Below, in pieces: positions 34,072 to 42,291 of a stretch of 64,000 bases of DNA. Both the position numbers and the translations under genes were made by a program. Origin of the DNA: Streptosporangium subroseum (GTDB taxonomy: Bacteria; Actinomycetota; Actinomycetes; Streptosporangiales; Streptosporangiaceae); NCBI RefSeq assembly GCF_900188345.1, contig NZ_FZOD01000013.1:124001-188000 (forward strand), written 5' to 3'. The notes beneath the pieces were generated by a model. It ran no database searches and was not told the origin of the DNA. It was given only the letters and a program-made list of their open reading frames with translations. Every line of letters begins with the position of its first letter. Within the stretch, counting starts at the first letter, position 1.

Positions 34072-34806
34072 ATGCCGGGAGGCAGACTCACCCAGCAGGA
34101 CCGCCAGCAGATCGCGCTGGGGCTGGCCGACGGCCTTGCCTACGCCGAGATCGCCCGAGGTCTGGACCGTCCCACCTCCACGATCACGCGTGAGGTGATG
34201 CGCAACGGCGGCCCCACCGCCTACCGCGCCGACCTGGCCCACCGCGCCACCGAACGCCGCACCCACCGGCGCAGCCCGGCCGCGCCCCAGGGGTCGCAGG
34301 CGCCGGCGCAGCCCTACGGACGCGACGCCGAGGCCGTGCGCGAGTACGAGGAGACGCTCACCACCGTCTTCATGCAATCGGGCCTGCCCAAGATGATGGC
34401 CCGGGTGCTGGGCTGCATCTACACCACCGACGCGGGCAGCATCACCACGTCCGAGCTCGTCCAGCGTCTGAAGGTCAGCCCGGCGTCCATCTCCAAAGCG
34501 ATCACGTTCCTCGAAAGCCAGGACCTCGTCCGTCGGCAGCGCGACGAAGGCCGCCGTGAGCGCTACGTCGTCGACGACGACCTCTGGTACCAGTCGTCGA
34601 TCGCCAGCGCCCGAGCCAACGACCAACTCGTCGAGACCGCACGGCAGGGCGTCGCCATCCTCGGCCCCGGCACCCCGGCCGCCACCCGCCTCGAAAACAC
34701 CGCCCGCTTCCTCGACTTCGTCACCGAGAGCCTCCTCCGCGCCGCGGAGCAGGCCCGCGAGGTCCTCCACAGCAAAGCCGAAGCCCCCGAGCCCACCGAC
34801 CAGTGA
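34072..34806 (+). CDS. HTH_38/MarR hybrid transcriptional regulator
   Basis: 244 residues. An N-terminal IS30-type HTH_38 (LTQQDRQQIALGLADGLAYA, EIARGLDRPTSTITREV) is followed by a linker and a MarR/GbsR-like winged helix (ITTSELVQRLKVSPASISKA, ITFLESQDLVRRQRDEGRRE). Two DNA-binding units in one chain is notable. ATG at 34072 follows AAGGAGATCGCG; upstream in-frame GTG/TTG codons lie inside the operator region. Probably autoregulates and controls the divergent DUF4097 gene. Confidence 0.85.
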   Translation: MPGGRLTQQDRQQIALGLADGLAYAEIARGLDRPTSTITREVMRNGGPTAYRADLAHRATERRTHRRSPAAPQGSQAPAQPYGRDAEAVREYEETLTTVFMQSGLPKMMARVLGCIYTTDAGSITTSELVQRLKVSPASISKAITFLESQDLVRRQRDEGRRERYVVDDDLWYQSSIASARANDQLVETARQGVAILGPGTPAATRLENTARFLDFVTESLLRAAEQAREVLHSKAEAPEPTDQ

Positions 34807-34997
34807 TCAAGTGTGCGGCCCGACTCTGCAGCGTTCCGGTGCCCCCGAGCGCGGCCCGCGGCGACCGATACCCGTCCGCGTTCATGTCCGGTCTCGGCGT
34901 GGGCAACTGAGCCCGGCTCTCCGGCGCCGGTGACCGGCGCACGACGCCGGCGGCCGTGACGCTGTCGCCTCTGACGGCAGGAGAGCCAAGCCGGTGA

Positions 34998-35597
34998 TCA
35001 GTCGGTGTCGCCGCCGCTGACGACGGCGACCCGGTCCTGCACGGAGAGGGACGCCAGACCGCGCCGGGCGAAAAACAGGCAGCCCGCCAGGAGGGTCACG
35101 CCGGACAGCACGCCGCTGACGAAGGGCACCCATTCGACGGCGGATGTCGCCGACAGGACGAGCCCGGCGACACCGAACAGGCTGAGGATCACACCGGGCA
35201 GGATGATGCCGCGGTGCTTCCAGGCCGGTGCCAAGGCGATGAAATGGACACCGACGACAAACGCGATCCAGGCGACGTTGGTCTCCTCGGGCCGTTCCCA
35301 GGCGCGAAACACCGCGATCCCGCCGAAGAGCAGGACGACCTCGGCGACGACGACCAGCCAGTAGCCCCGGTTGAACATCCTCGCCGCCGGCGGCCCCGGA
35401 ATACCGGCCGGTTGGGCTCCCTCGGCCCTTCCTCGCCTGCCGGCAAGGACCCACATGGCGATGACGCAGGCGAGGCTGACGGAGGCGGCCACCCGAAGGA
35501 CGATTCCAACCACTGTGTTCAGGGGGCTGTGTGCGTTGACGATCACAAAAACCGTCCCAAAAACCGCACCGATCAACATTCCGGTCATACGTTGCAT
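34998..35597 (-). CDS. Putative integral membrane protein
   Basis: 199 residues with five to six hydrophobic helices (GMLIGAVFGTVFVIVNAHSP, a second near residue 40, WLVVVAEVVLLFGGIAVF, WIAFVVGVHFIALAP, PGVILSLFGVAGLVLSA, and a C-terminal one). Looks like the family of uncharacterised actinobacterial membrane proteins with no enzymatic motifs. Function unknown. ATG at 35597; a second ATG lies three codons later. The gap 34807-34997 shows nothing. Confidence 0.72.
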   Translation of the reverse strand: MQRMTGMLIGAVFGTVFVIVNAHSPLNTVVGIVLRVAASVSLACVIAMWVLAGRRGRAEGAQPAGIPGPPAARMFNRGYWLVVVAEVVLLFGGIAVFRAWERPEETNVAWIAFVVGVHFIALAPAWKHRGIILPGVILSLFGVAGLVLSATSAVEWVPFVSGVLSGVTLLAGCLFFARRGLASLSVQDRVAVVSGGDTD

Positions 35598-35651
35598 GGC
35601 GCGAAATCCTATAGCACCTTGATCACCGGCAGCCTCGGAGCGTTATGAGCC

Positions 35652-36506
35652 TCAGGACAGGAAGCCCGCGACGGCGTCGAGCCACGCGCGGGGCTGGTCG
35701 ACGTGGGCCATGTGGCCCGCTTCCTCGATCACCACGGCACGGGCCGAGGGAATCAACCTCGTGGTCTCGTCGACCAGGGCCACGGGGAAGATCATGTCTT
35801 GCCGGCCGTGGAGCAGGAGCAGAGGGACGCCGAGGGCCGCGAGCCGCTGGGCCGCGTCCGGATGACGGGCGGTGGGCAGGGCGCCGACCCTCCAGGAGCG
35901 CATCCACTCCCCGGAGAAGTGGACACCCGCCAGGCGATCCAGGTAGGCGGGCAGCACCTCCGGGCGCCAGACGTTCGCCCCCGCCCCGGCGACCGCCGCC
36001 GCGCGAGTGAGTTCGGGGCCGGACAGCGACGTGTCAGACCATACGGCGGCCTCCGGAGCGCGCCGCTCCTCGCGTTCGTGCCAGCCGTCGAAGGCGTCAG
36101 GGGGCACCGGCAGAACGCTGCTGGAGGCGATGACGAGCCGTCGGACGCGCTCGGGCGCGGCCAGGACCAGACGCTGGGCGATCAGGCCTCCGTAGGAGAA
36201 GCCCAGGACGTCGATCCGCGGGGTGCCGAACGCGTCCAGCAGGGCGACGAGGTCGGCGGTGGCCGCGGCGGGGGTGTACCGGTCGTCGCTGAGGCCACGG
36301 GTGGAACGCCCGCAGCCGCGCAGGTCCGCCAGGATCACCCGGTGGCGGCCGGCGAGCTCCGCGAGCGGTTCGCGCAGGTAGGTGTGGTCCCAGTCGGGGC
36401 CTCCGTGGATCACCAGCAGGGTGCGATCGGCGGGACCCGGTGTCTGCGCGACGAACAGCTCCACGACGGGTTCGGCGGACACGGCCACAACGCTCTCGGT
36501 GAACAT
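35652..36506 (-). CDS. Alpha/beta hydrolase (proline iminopeptidase-like)
   Basis: 284 residues. Oxyanion motif IHGGPDWDH (HGGP, as in proline iminopeptidases), DLRGCGRS, nucleophile elbow GFSYGG, late aspartate in LHGRQDMIFP and histidine in EEAGHMAHVD. Serine hydrolase; substrate unknown. ATG at 36506 chosen by domain start; no strong Shine-Dalgarno. Confidence 0.88.
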   Translation of the reverse strand: MFTESVVAVSAEPVVELFVAQTPGPADRTLLVIHGGPDWDHTYLREPLAELAGRHRVILADLRGCGRSTRGLSDDRYTPAAATADLVALLDAFGTPRIDVLGFSYGGLIAQRLVLAAPERVRRLVIASSSVLPVPPDAFDGWHEREERRAPEAAVWSDTSLSGPELTRAAAVAGAGANVWRPEVLPAYLDRLAGVHFSGEWMRSWRVGALPTARHPDAAQRLAALGVPLLLLHGRQDMIFPVALVDETTRLIPSARAVVIEEAGHMAHVDQPRAWLDAVAGFLS

Positions 36507-36531
36507 CCGGCCAGTGTCCCAGCGGATGAAA

Positions 36532-36573
36532 GTGGGGGCGCGAGCCACGATCCCCGATGGCTCGCGCCCCCAC
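36532..36573 (-). terminator. Perfect 16-bp hairpin
   Basis: 36532-36547 pairs without mismatch with 36558-36573 around a 10-nt loop. Read on the minus strand it is followed by TTTCATCC, so it can terminate minus-strand transcription before the hydrolase gene. Confidence 0.7.
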
Positions 36574-36692
36574 AACGCACGGTTCCGGCCCTCCAACACG
36601 GCGCCGTGCGGGCTTTTCCGCTGCGCCGTACCTCAAGGAAGGAGTACGGCGAGTCGCGGTCAATCGCGGTCATGACGATCGGCGAGGCAGGA

Positions 36693-36761
36693 GACGCGGC
36701 GATATGGCAGCTGACCGGCCGCAACCCGACTGAGGCCGGTCGCCGGCCATATCGCCGCGTC
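36693..36761. repeat. Large two-tier inverted repeat
   Basis: An outer perfect 16-bp stem (36693-36708 with 36746-36761) encloses a 4x4 internal loop and an inner perfect 8-bp stem (36713-36720 with 36734-36741) with a 13-nt loop. It lies 2 bp after the stop of the 97-residue gene (minus strand) and has no U-tract. Confidence 0.85.
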
Positions 36762-36763
36762 GG

Positions 36764-37057
36764 TCAGGAGGCCGGTCGCCCGACTTCCGCGAGGACGCGC
36801 TCAACGCGGTCCGCCGCGGCGACGATGTCGGATGCCGGGGTGATGGCCGTTCGCCAGGGGAACCAGAACCAGAGCACGCCTTTGGCGTCCGGCAGGGCCA
36901 TGACGTTCTCGCTCAGAGCGGGGGCCGCGGGATTGATGACGGTAAGGAAGTGGGGCCGCCCCTTGGCCGTGCTCAGCAGTACGGAGAATCTGCGGCTCTC
37001 CAGTTCGTTGCCGAGTTTGCTCAGGTAGTCGATGACCTGTTGCGTATCCACTGGCAC
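36764..37057 (-). CDS. Small conserved-looking protein of unknown function
   Basis: 97 residues from GTG at 37057, with AAGGAAAT upstream. Features: helix QQVIDYLSKLGNELESRRF, a strand/turn region with RPHFLTVINP, the aromatic WFWFPWRTAI and a C-terminal helix. No family recognised. It sits directly downstream of an XRE-type regulator in the same direction, with a palindrome between them; such pairs of regulator and small protein are frequent in actinomycetes. Confidence 0.65.
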   Translation of the reverse strand: MPVDTQQVIDYLSKLGNELESRRFSVLLSTAKGRPHFLTVINPAAPALSENVMALPDAKGVLWFWFPWRTAITPASDIVAAADRVERVLAEVGRPAS

Positions 37058-37121
37058 GGGATTTCCTTGATGGACTGAGGAGTGATGTTCTACAAGACTG
37101 ACCGTCGGACACCCCCGCGAG

Positions 37122-37138
37122 TGACACAGAGTGTGTCA
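37122..37138. promoter_or_regulatory. Palindrome TGACAC-N5-GTGTCA
   Basis: A perfect 6-bp inverted repeat in the 95-bp gap between the XRE gene and the small gene; likely operator for the small gene. Confidence 0.55.
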
Positions 37139-37152
37139 GTGGTGATTCTCTG

Positions 37153-38328
37153 TCAGATCGCGCGCACCCAGGCGGCGAAGCTGAGGAAGGCATCGGGTGG
37201 CGTCCTCTGGAGCCGCAGCAAGGTGATCAGCATTTCGCGGACCCGGGGATGCTCGCGAGTGTGCTGGGGCGCGATTTTCCGCGCCCGTTGCAGTGAGGCG
37301 AAGGCATCGTCGCGCCTGCCCGTCCAGAGCTGGGCCTGAGCCAGGTCGATGTAGTAGTGGGAACGTCGCTCCGCCGGTAGCGCCTGCGGTGGTGTCCAGC
37401 CTCCCGCCGCCCGCTCCGCGCGCTCGCCGTCCCCGAGCTCAACGGCCACGGAGACCTCGTGGATGCGGACGGACGACGACCCGAAGGCCGTGCCGTGGTA
37501 CACGCCCTCCGGCACGTGCCGGGCGCTCTCCTTCGCCTCGCCCAGGTGGTCCCAGGCCGTCGTGGCCTTGCCCGACCTTCCGGCCACCACCGCCGCGCGC
37601 ATGTGCAGCGACCCGTAGGCGGCTGCGGCGGCGGTTGACGCTCCCGGGTTCACCTGAGCGGCCGCCACCTCCAGCGCACGGAGCGCAGGGCCGAGGTTGT
37701 GGTCGGCGAAGAACACCTCGGTACGGACGTAGGCCGCGGCGGCGCTCACCAACTCGTCGCCGCTCATGGCGGCCGACCAGCGCATCAGCTCGATGATGCG
37801 CGACGAGAGATCGAGGTACTGGTATTTGAACGCGACCCCGTCGGCGGCACGATAGGCCAGCGCGAGCAGCGTGGCGGCGCGCTCCCGCTCGCGACCCGTA
37901 TGCGCGTGGAAGACCCGGATGAGCTCTGGAAGGAGGCTGGGGAGTGCCTTCGCGAGCTTGGTGTACTGGGATTCGAGACGCCAGGTGACCGCTGCCCGGA
38001 CTGCGGTGTCCAGCTCCCGGAGCGTACGGATCGGACCGTCCTCCGGCAGGTCGAAGGAGCCGATGACCTGCCGGATGCCGGGGATCGCGGCGTGCACGCG
38101 ACTGTCGGTCGGAGGGAGGGCCCCGGTGAGACGGCTCGGGTCCACGTCGAGTGCGTCGCCGACGGCGATGAGTATGGCGGGAGTCGCGCGCCTGCTCCCT
38201 TGCTCGATCTTGCGGATAAGGCTGGCCGACAGGTTCGCGGCGGCGGCGAGTTGCACCTGGCTCAGCCGACGACCGGTGCGGACGGCGGCTATACGCCTGC
38301 CGGTGGGAACGAATTCGGGGAGAGACAC
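37153..38328 (-). CDS. XRE-family regulator with TPR-like C-terminus
   Basis: 391 residues. Helix-turn-helix at about 10-65 (IAAVRTGRRLSQVQLAAAAN, then LSASLIRKIEQGSRRATP). The remainder is all-helical with TPR-like spacing (for example HYYIDLAQAQLWTGRRDDAF), a layout seen in actinomycete regulators that may sense a ligand or peptide. Likely controls the downstream 97-residue gene. Confidence 0.87.
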   Translation of the reverse strand: MSLPEFVPTGRRIAAVRTGRRLSQVQLAAAANLSASLIRKIEQGSRRATPAILIAVGDALDVDPSRLTGALPPTDSRVHAAIPGIRQVIGSFDLPEDGPIRTLRELDTAVRAAVTWRLESQYTKLAKALPSLLPELIRVFHAHTGRERERAATLLALAYRAADGVAFKYQYLDLSSRIIELMRWSAAMSGDELVSAAAAYVRTEVFFADHNLGPALRALEVAAAQVNPGASTAAAAAYGSLHMRAAVVAGRSGKATTAWDHLGEAKESARHVPEGVYHGTAFGSSSVRIHEVSVAVELGDGERAERAAGGWTPPQALPAERRSHYYIDLAQAQLWTGRRDDAFASLQRARKIAPQHTREHPRVREMLITLLRLQRTPPDAFLSFAAWVRAI

Positions 38329-38392
38329 ATCAACTCCGCTCCGTTATATTTCCCTGGAACGGTACTCGGCGCAGACGTCTCGTATGAGGGGT

Positions 38393-39049
38393 TCAGGCCA
38401 TTCGTCGGTCCTGGCTGAGCAGTGCGGGTAACTCGGAAAGGGAGTTGATCCGCCGGTCGGCGGCCTCGATCAACGCGGGGTCACTCGCCCAGAGGTGCCC
38501 CCAGGGGCCACGACGGATGGCAGCGGTACGGAGACCGGCCGCTCTCGCCGGGAGGATGTCGTTGTCGCGGTGATCCCCCACGTAAACGATCTCCGCTGAA
38601 CCGCCGGGAGCCATCTCGATGACCCGCCGGAAAAAGGCCGGATCCGGCTTGGCGACCCCCCACTCGCCGGACGTCGCGATCAGGTCCACCGGCAGGTTCA
38701 ATTTCCGGAGCAGTTCGGCCGCCCTCGGGGTCTGGTTGCCGGCGACGCCGATCCACAGCCCGGCCTCCCGCAGGGCGGAAAGCGCGGGACGCACGTCCGC
38801 GTAGAGATCGCACTCCTCGATGCTCTCTCCCACCCCGGCGTCCTCACGACGCCGGCGCTCAAGGTGAAGATCGAAGCCGGGCCGGAAATACGCGAAGGCC
38901 TCGGAGCTGTCCCGCCCCGCCGCTGTCACGGCCCCCAGAACAGCGGAGAACGTGTGGCGCGGTACGCCGATCCAGTCGGCCCACGCGCCGAACTCCCGGC
39001 TGTCATCGAGCAGCGTCTCGCCGACGTCGAATACAACAGAAAGGATCAT
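38393..39049 (-). CDS. HAD-superfamily hydrolase (subfamily IA)
   Basis: 218 residues. Motif I FDVGETLLDD has the nucleophile aspartate but glycine where many HAD phosphatases have the second aspartate, as in FDVGxTL members. Motif II is VAGNQTPRA, with lysine in GVAKPDPAFF, and motif IV VGDHRDNDI. Phosphatase or dehalogenase-like; substrate unknown. ATG at 39049 with only a weak purine site. No gene is visible in 39050-39273. Confidence 0.85.
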   Translation of the reverse strand: MILSVVFDVGETLLDDSREFGAWADWIGVPRHTFSAVLGAVTAAGRDSSEAFAYFRPGFDLHLERRRREDAGVGESIEECDLYADVRPALSALREAGLWIGVAGNQTPRAAELLRKLNLPVDLIATSGEWGVAKPDPAFFRRVIEMAPGGSAEIVYVGDHRDNDILPARAAGLRTAAIRRGPWGHLWASDPALIEAADRRINSLSELPALLSQDRRMA

Positions 39050-39273
39050 CTCGTCAGCGTACGGACAACGGTCTCCGTGCGGTGACCACTTCATCGACAA
39101 AATAAAATTTCCGTGTGTAATCGGTATTGTCAGGAGCAGGGCGACGGGCCGGCTGACTCGACGGCGCGTCCCAGCGGATGCGCGGCGCGATCGCGAAGGG
39201 GTTCAGCCGGTTCGAGGTTGTCGCCACGGGTATCCGGCCGCGGGCGGACGGCGGCGGGTGTTCCGGAAGCCGA

Positions 39274-40257
39274 TCAGCACGGTGTGCTCACCGGTGCGTG
39301 GTCGTCGGCGCGGAACGTGTGGCGGTAGGTCGTGGGCGAGACGCCGGTCGTGGCCACCAGGTGCTGGCGCAGAGAGGTGGCGGTCCCGAAGCCCGCCTCG
39401 TCGGCGACGCGATCCACCGGCAGGTCGGTGGTCTCCAGCAGGCGACGCGCGTGCTCGACCCGTTGCCGGGTCAGCCACTGGCCGGGGGTCATCCCCACCT
39501 CGTCGCGGAAGCGCCGGGAGAACGTGCGGACGCTCATCCGCGCGTGACCGGCCAGTTCGGCCAGCGAGAGCGGCCGATGGAGCTGCTCAAGCGCCCATGC
39601 GCGGGTCGACGACGTGGTGGTCGCCGACGGTTCGGGCACCGGACGCCGGATGAACTGCGCCTGGCCGCCTTCGCGCCACGGCGGTACGACGCAGAGGCGA
39701 GCCACCCGGTTGGCGACCTCGCTGCCGTGGTCGCGACGCAGGATGTGCATGCACAGGTCGATGCCGGCGGCGACCCCCGCCGCGGTGAGCACGTCGCCGT
39801 CGTCGACGAACAGGACGTCCGGATCGACCTTGACCTTGGGGAACATCCGCTGGAAATGGTCGGCCTCGTTCCAGTGCGTGGTCGCCTGACGGCCGTCGAG
39901 CAGGCCCGCGGCGGCGAGGACGTACGACGCGGTGCAGATCGACACGATGCGGGTGCCTCGCCGGAGGCGGGTGAACGCATCGGCCAGCGGTTCGGGGAGC
40001 CAGTTCCTGCCCTCCCCGGGGTCGCACGTGAACGGAGGGATCACCAGGGTGTCCGCTGTCTCGAAGGCCTCGATCCCGTGTTCTACGGTGACGGCGAAGT
40101 CGGCGCCCGTCGTGACCGGACCGCCGTCGAGGCTGCAGGTGATCACCTCGTAGAGCGGCTCGTCGCTCTCTCCGACCGCGGTGCCGAAGATCCGGACGGG
40201 GATGCTCAGCTCGAACGGATAGACACCCTCAAGGGCCAGTACGACGACTCGATGCAT
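39274..40257 (-). CDS. GlxA-family transcriptional regulator (DJ-1/PfpI + AraC)
   Basis: 327 residues. The N-terminal half is a DJ-1/PfpI domain (VVVLALEGVYPFELSIPVRI; nucleophile-elbow-like IVSICTASYVLAAAG), the C-terminal half an AraC double HTH (LSLAELAGHARMSVRTFSRR, FRDEVGMTPGQWL, then VADEAGFGTATSLRQH). Sense domain fused to activator. It starts 112 bp from, and divergent to, the quinone-reductase-like gene that it probably regulates. Confidence 0.93.
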   Translation of the reverse strand: MHRVVVLALEGVYPFELSIPVRIFGTAVGESDEPLYEVITCSLDGGPVTTGADFAVTVEHGIEAFETADTLVIPPFTCDPGEGRNWLPEPLADAFTRLRRGTRIVSICTASYVLAAAGLLDGRQATTHWNEADHFQRMFPKVKVDPDVLFVDDGDVLTAAGVAAGIDLCMHILRRDHGSEVANRVARLCVVPPWREGGQAQFIRRPVPEPSATTTSSTRAWALEQLHRPLSLAELAGHARMSVRTFSRRFRDEVGMTPGQWLTRQRVEHARRLLETTDLPVDRVADEAGFGTATSLRQHLVATTGVSPTTYRHTFRADDHAPVSTPC

Positions 40258-40369
40258 GGCCGGATTCTTTCATATGTTGGCTATCTGGCCACTCGCAGGC
40301 GTCGGCCGATTCCAGCACCGTTGGTCGCACACCGGCGGGAGAACCGAACGAGAGCAAGGGGACGTGACG

Positions 40370-41344
40370 ATGCGCGCCATCGGTCAGAAATCGCTGGGAG
40401 GGCCCGAAGTGCTGAAGGTGGTCGAGGTGGACCGTCCTGAACCGGGCACTTCGGAGGTGCTCGTCCGGGTCCACGCGGCCGGAGTCAACCCGACCGACTG
40501 GTGGAACCGGGCCACCGGGGGGCTGCTGGGCGACTCGCCGGTCAGGCTGGGGTGGGACGTGTCCGGCGTGATCGAGGCCGTCGGGATCGGCGTCACCATG
40601 TTCAAGCCCGGCGACGAGGTGTTCGGCATGCCGCGGCACCCTCAGGAGGCGGGCACGTACGCGGAGTACGTGACCTCCCCGGCGCGGCATCTCACTCGCA
40701 AACCGGCCGGGCTCTCCCACGTGGAGGCCGCCGCGCTTCCCCTGGCCGCGCTCACCGCGTGGCAGGCGCTGGTGGAGACCGCCGACGTACGTCCGGGTCA
40801 GCGCGTGCTGATCCACGCGGCGGCGGGCGGCGTCGGCCACCTCGCCGTCCAGATCGCCAAGGCGCGGGGCGCGTACGTCATCGGCACCGCCCGCTCGGCC
40901 AAGCACGCCTTTGTCCTCGGCCTCGGCACCGACGAGGTCGTCGATTACACCGAGGTCGATTTTGCGTCGGCCGTCCGCGACGTCGACATAGTGATCGACA
41001 CCATCGGGGGTGACTACGGGCCACGCTCACTTCGGACCCTGCGCGACGGCGGCATCGTCGTGTCGCTCGCCTCACCGGCCGAGGCGTACCTGGCGTCCGA
41101 GGCGCACGCGCTCGGTCTCCGGGCCGGGTTCATGATCGTCGAGGCCGACCAGGCGGGGATGAGGGAGATCGCGTCGCTCGTCGAGACGGGACGGCTCCGC
41201 GTCGAGATCGACACGGTTCTGCCGCTCGAACAGGCGGCCAAGGCCCACGAGATCGGCGAGGCGGGCCGTACGACCGGAAAGATCGTCCTTACCGTTGTCG
41301 GTGAGGACCCGTTCAGGCCGAAGAGATCATTCGACCTGCGGTGA
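40370..41344 (+). CDS. NADP-dependent MDR-family oxidoreductase (quinone reductase-like)
   Basis: 324 residues, zinc-free MDR. GroES-like N-terminal part (RVHAAGVNPTDWWNRATGG), then the Rossmann loop LIHAAAGGVGHLAVQIAKARG. No zinc-binding cysteine cluster. Reduces quinones or enones with NADPH. ATG at 40370 follows AAGGGGA at 8-bp spacing. Probably under the divergent GlxA regulator. Confidence 0.9.
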   Translation: MRAIGQKSLGGPEVLKVVEVDRPEPGTSEVLVRVHAAGVNPTDWWNRATGGLLGDSPVRLGWDVSGVIEAVGIGVTMFKPGDEVFGMPRHPQEAGTYAEYVTSPARHLTRKPAGLSHVEAAALPLAALTAWQALVETADVRPGQRVLIHAAAGGVGHLAVQIAKARGAYVIGTARSAKHAFVLGLGTDEVVDYTEVDFASAVRDVDIVIDTIGGDYGPRSLRTLRDGGIVVSLASPAEAYLASEAHALGLRAGFMIVEADQAGMREIASLVETGRLRVEIDTVLPLEQAAKAHEIGEAGRTTGKIVLTVVGEDPFRPKRSFDLR

Positions 41345-41475
41345 CGCGCCTGCGAATCGGCCGGGAACCTCCTCCCGCCGGATGCCGTCGATGAGGCCGG
41401 CCATTGGCTGAAGAAGTTCATTTTGAGCGCCTTACGGCCGTCCGTCGAGCGGGATGGTCGCGCAGGATGGCGGTC

Positions 41476-42162
41476 ATGGAATCACGACGGCTTTACCACG
41501 GCACCGGCCCAGGACCGATCACCCCGGACGGTTGCGCGGTCGACTACTACGCGATGCTCACGCCCAGCGGTGAGCCGGAGCGCATTCACGCGGCGATCCC
41601 GGAGGGGGCGTCCATCCTTGAGCTCGGCGCGGGCGCGGGCCGGATCACGCACAGCCTCCTGGCCCTCGGGCACAAGGTGGTCGCCGTGGACGAGTCACCC
41701 GAGATGCTCGCACATGTCAGGGGGGCCGAGACGGTCTGCTCCTCCATCCAGTCCCTGGCCCTCCACAGAACGTTCGACGTCGTCCTGCTCATGTCGTTCG
41801 TGATCGAGACGGCCGACGACGAGCTGCGCCGGGCGTTTCTGAGGACCTGCCGCGAGCACGTCGCCGATGACGGGTGCGTGATCCTGCAGCGCCAGCCTCC
41901 CGAGTGGTACGACACGATCCGGCCCTTCGAACGGGACACCGACGACGGCCGTACCGTCCGCATGACGGAGATCAGCCGGCCGGAGCCCGATCTCCTCGCC
42001 GCCACCATGGAGTACACGGTCGACGACCGGCGCTGGACCCACTTCTTCCTCAGCCGGCGCCTCGACGACGACTTCCTTGAGGCGGAACTCGGTGAGGCGG
42101 GCCTGACGATGTCCGGATTCCTGGGTGGCGACCGCGGATGGGTGCGCGCGGTGCCGCGCTGA
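41476..42162 (+). CDS. Class I SAM-dependent methyltransferase
   Basis: 228 residues. SAM motif I ILELGAGAGRITHSLL, motif II region VVAVDESPEML, motif IV DVVLLMSFVIE; the C-terminal beta half includes DRRWTHFFLSRRLDDDFL. Substrate unknown. ATG at 41476 has AGGATGG upstream; ATG at 41467 is also possible. Confidence 0.88.
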   Translation: MESRRLYHGTGPGPITPDGCAVDYYAMLTPSGEPERIHAAIPEGASILELGAGAGRITHSLLALGHKVVAVDESPEMLAHVRGAETVCSSIQSLALHRTFDVVLLMSFVIETADDELRRAFLRTCREHVADDGCVILQRQPPEWYDTIRPFERDTDDGRTVRMTEISRPEPDLLAATMEYTVDDRRWTHFFLSRRLDDDFLEAELGEAGLTMSGFLGGDRGWVRAVPR

Positions 42163-42291
42163 CCTGTGCTGCCCCGTACGGCCGACGCGATCGAACTCCG
42201 GCGGATCCGGGCGCAAGCCGGTGGAGTGTCTCCGAACCTTGCCCGGGTTGTTCCGGGGGCAGGTGCTGTCACCGGTCACGGGGCGACCCGG

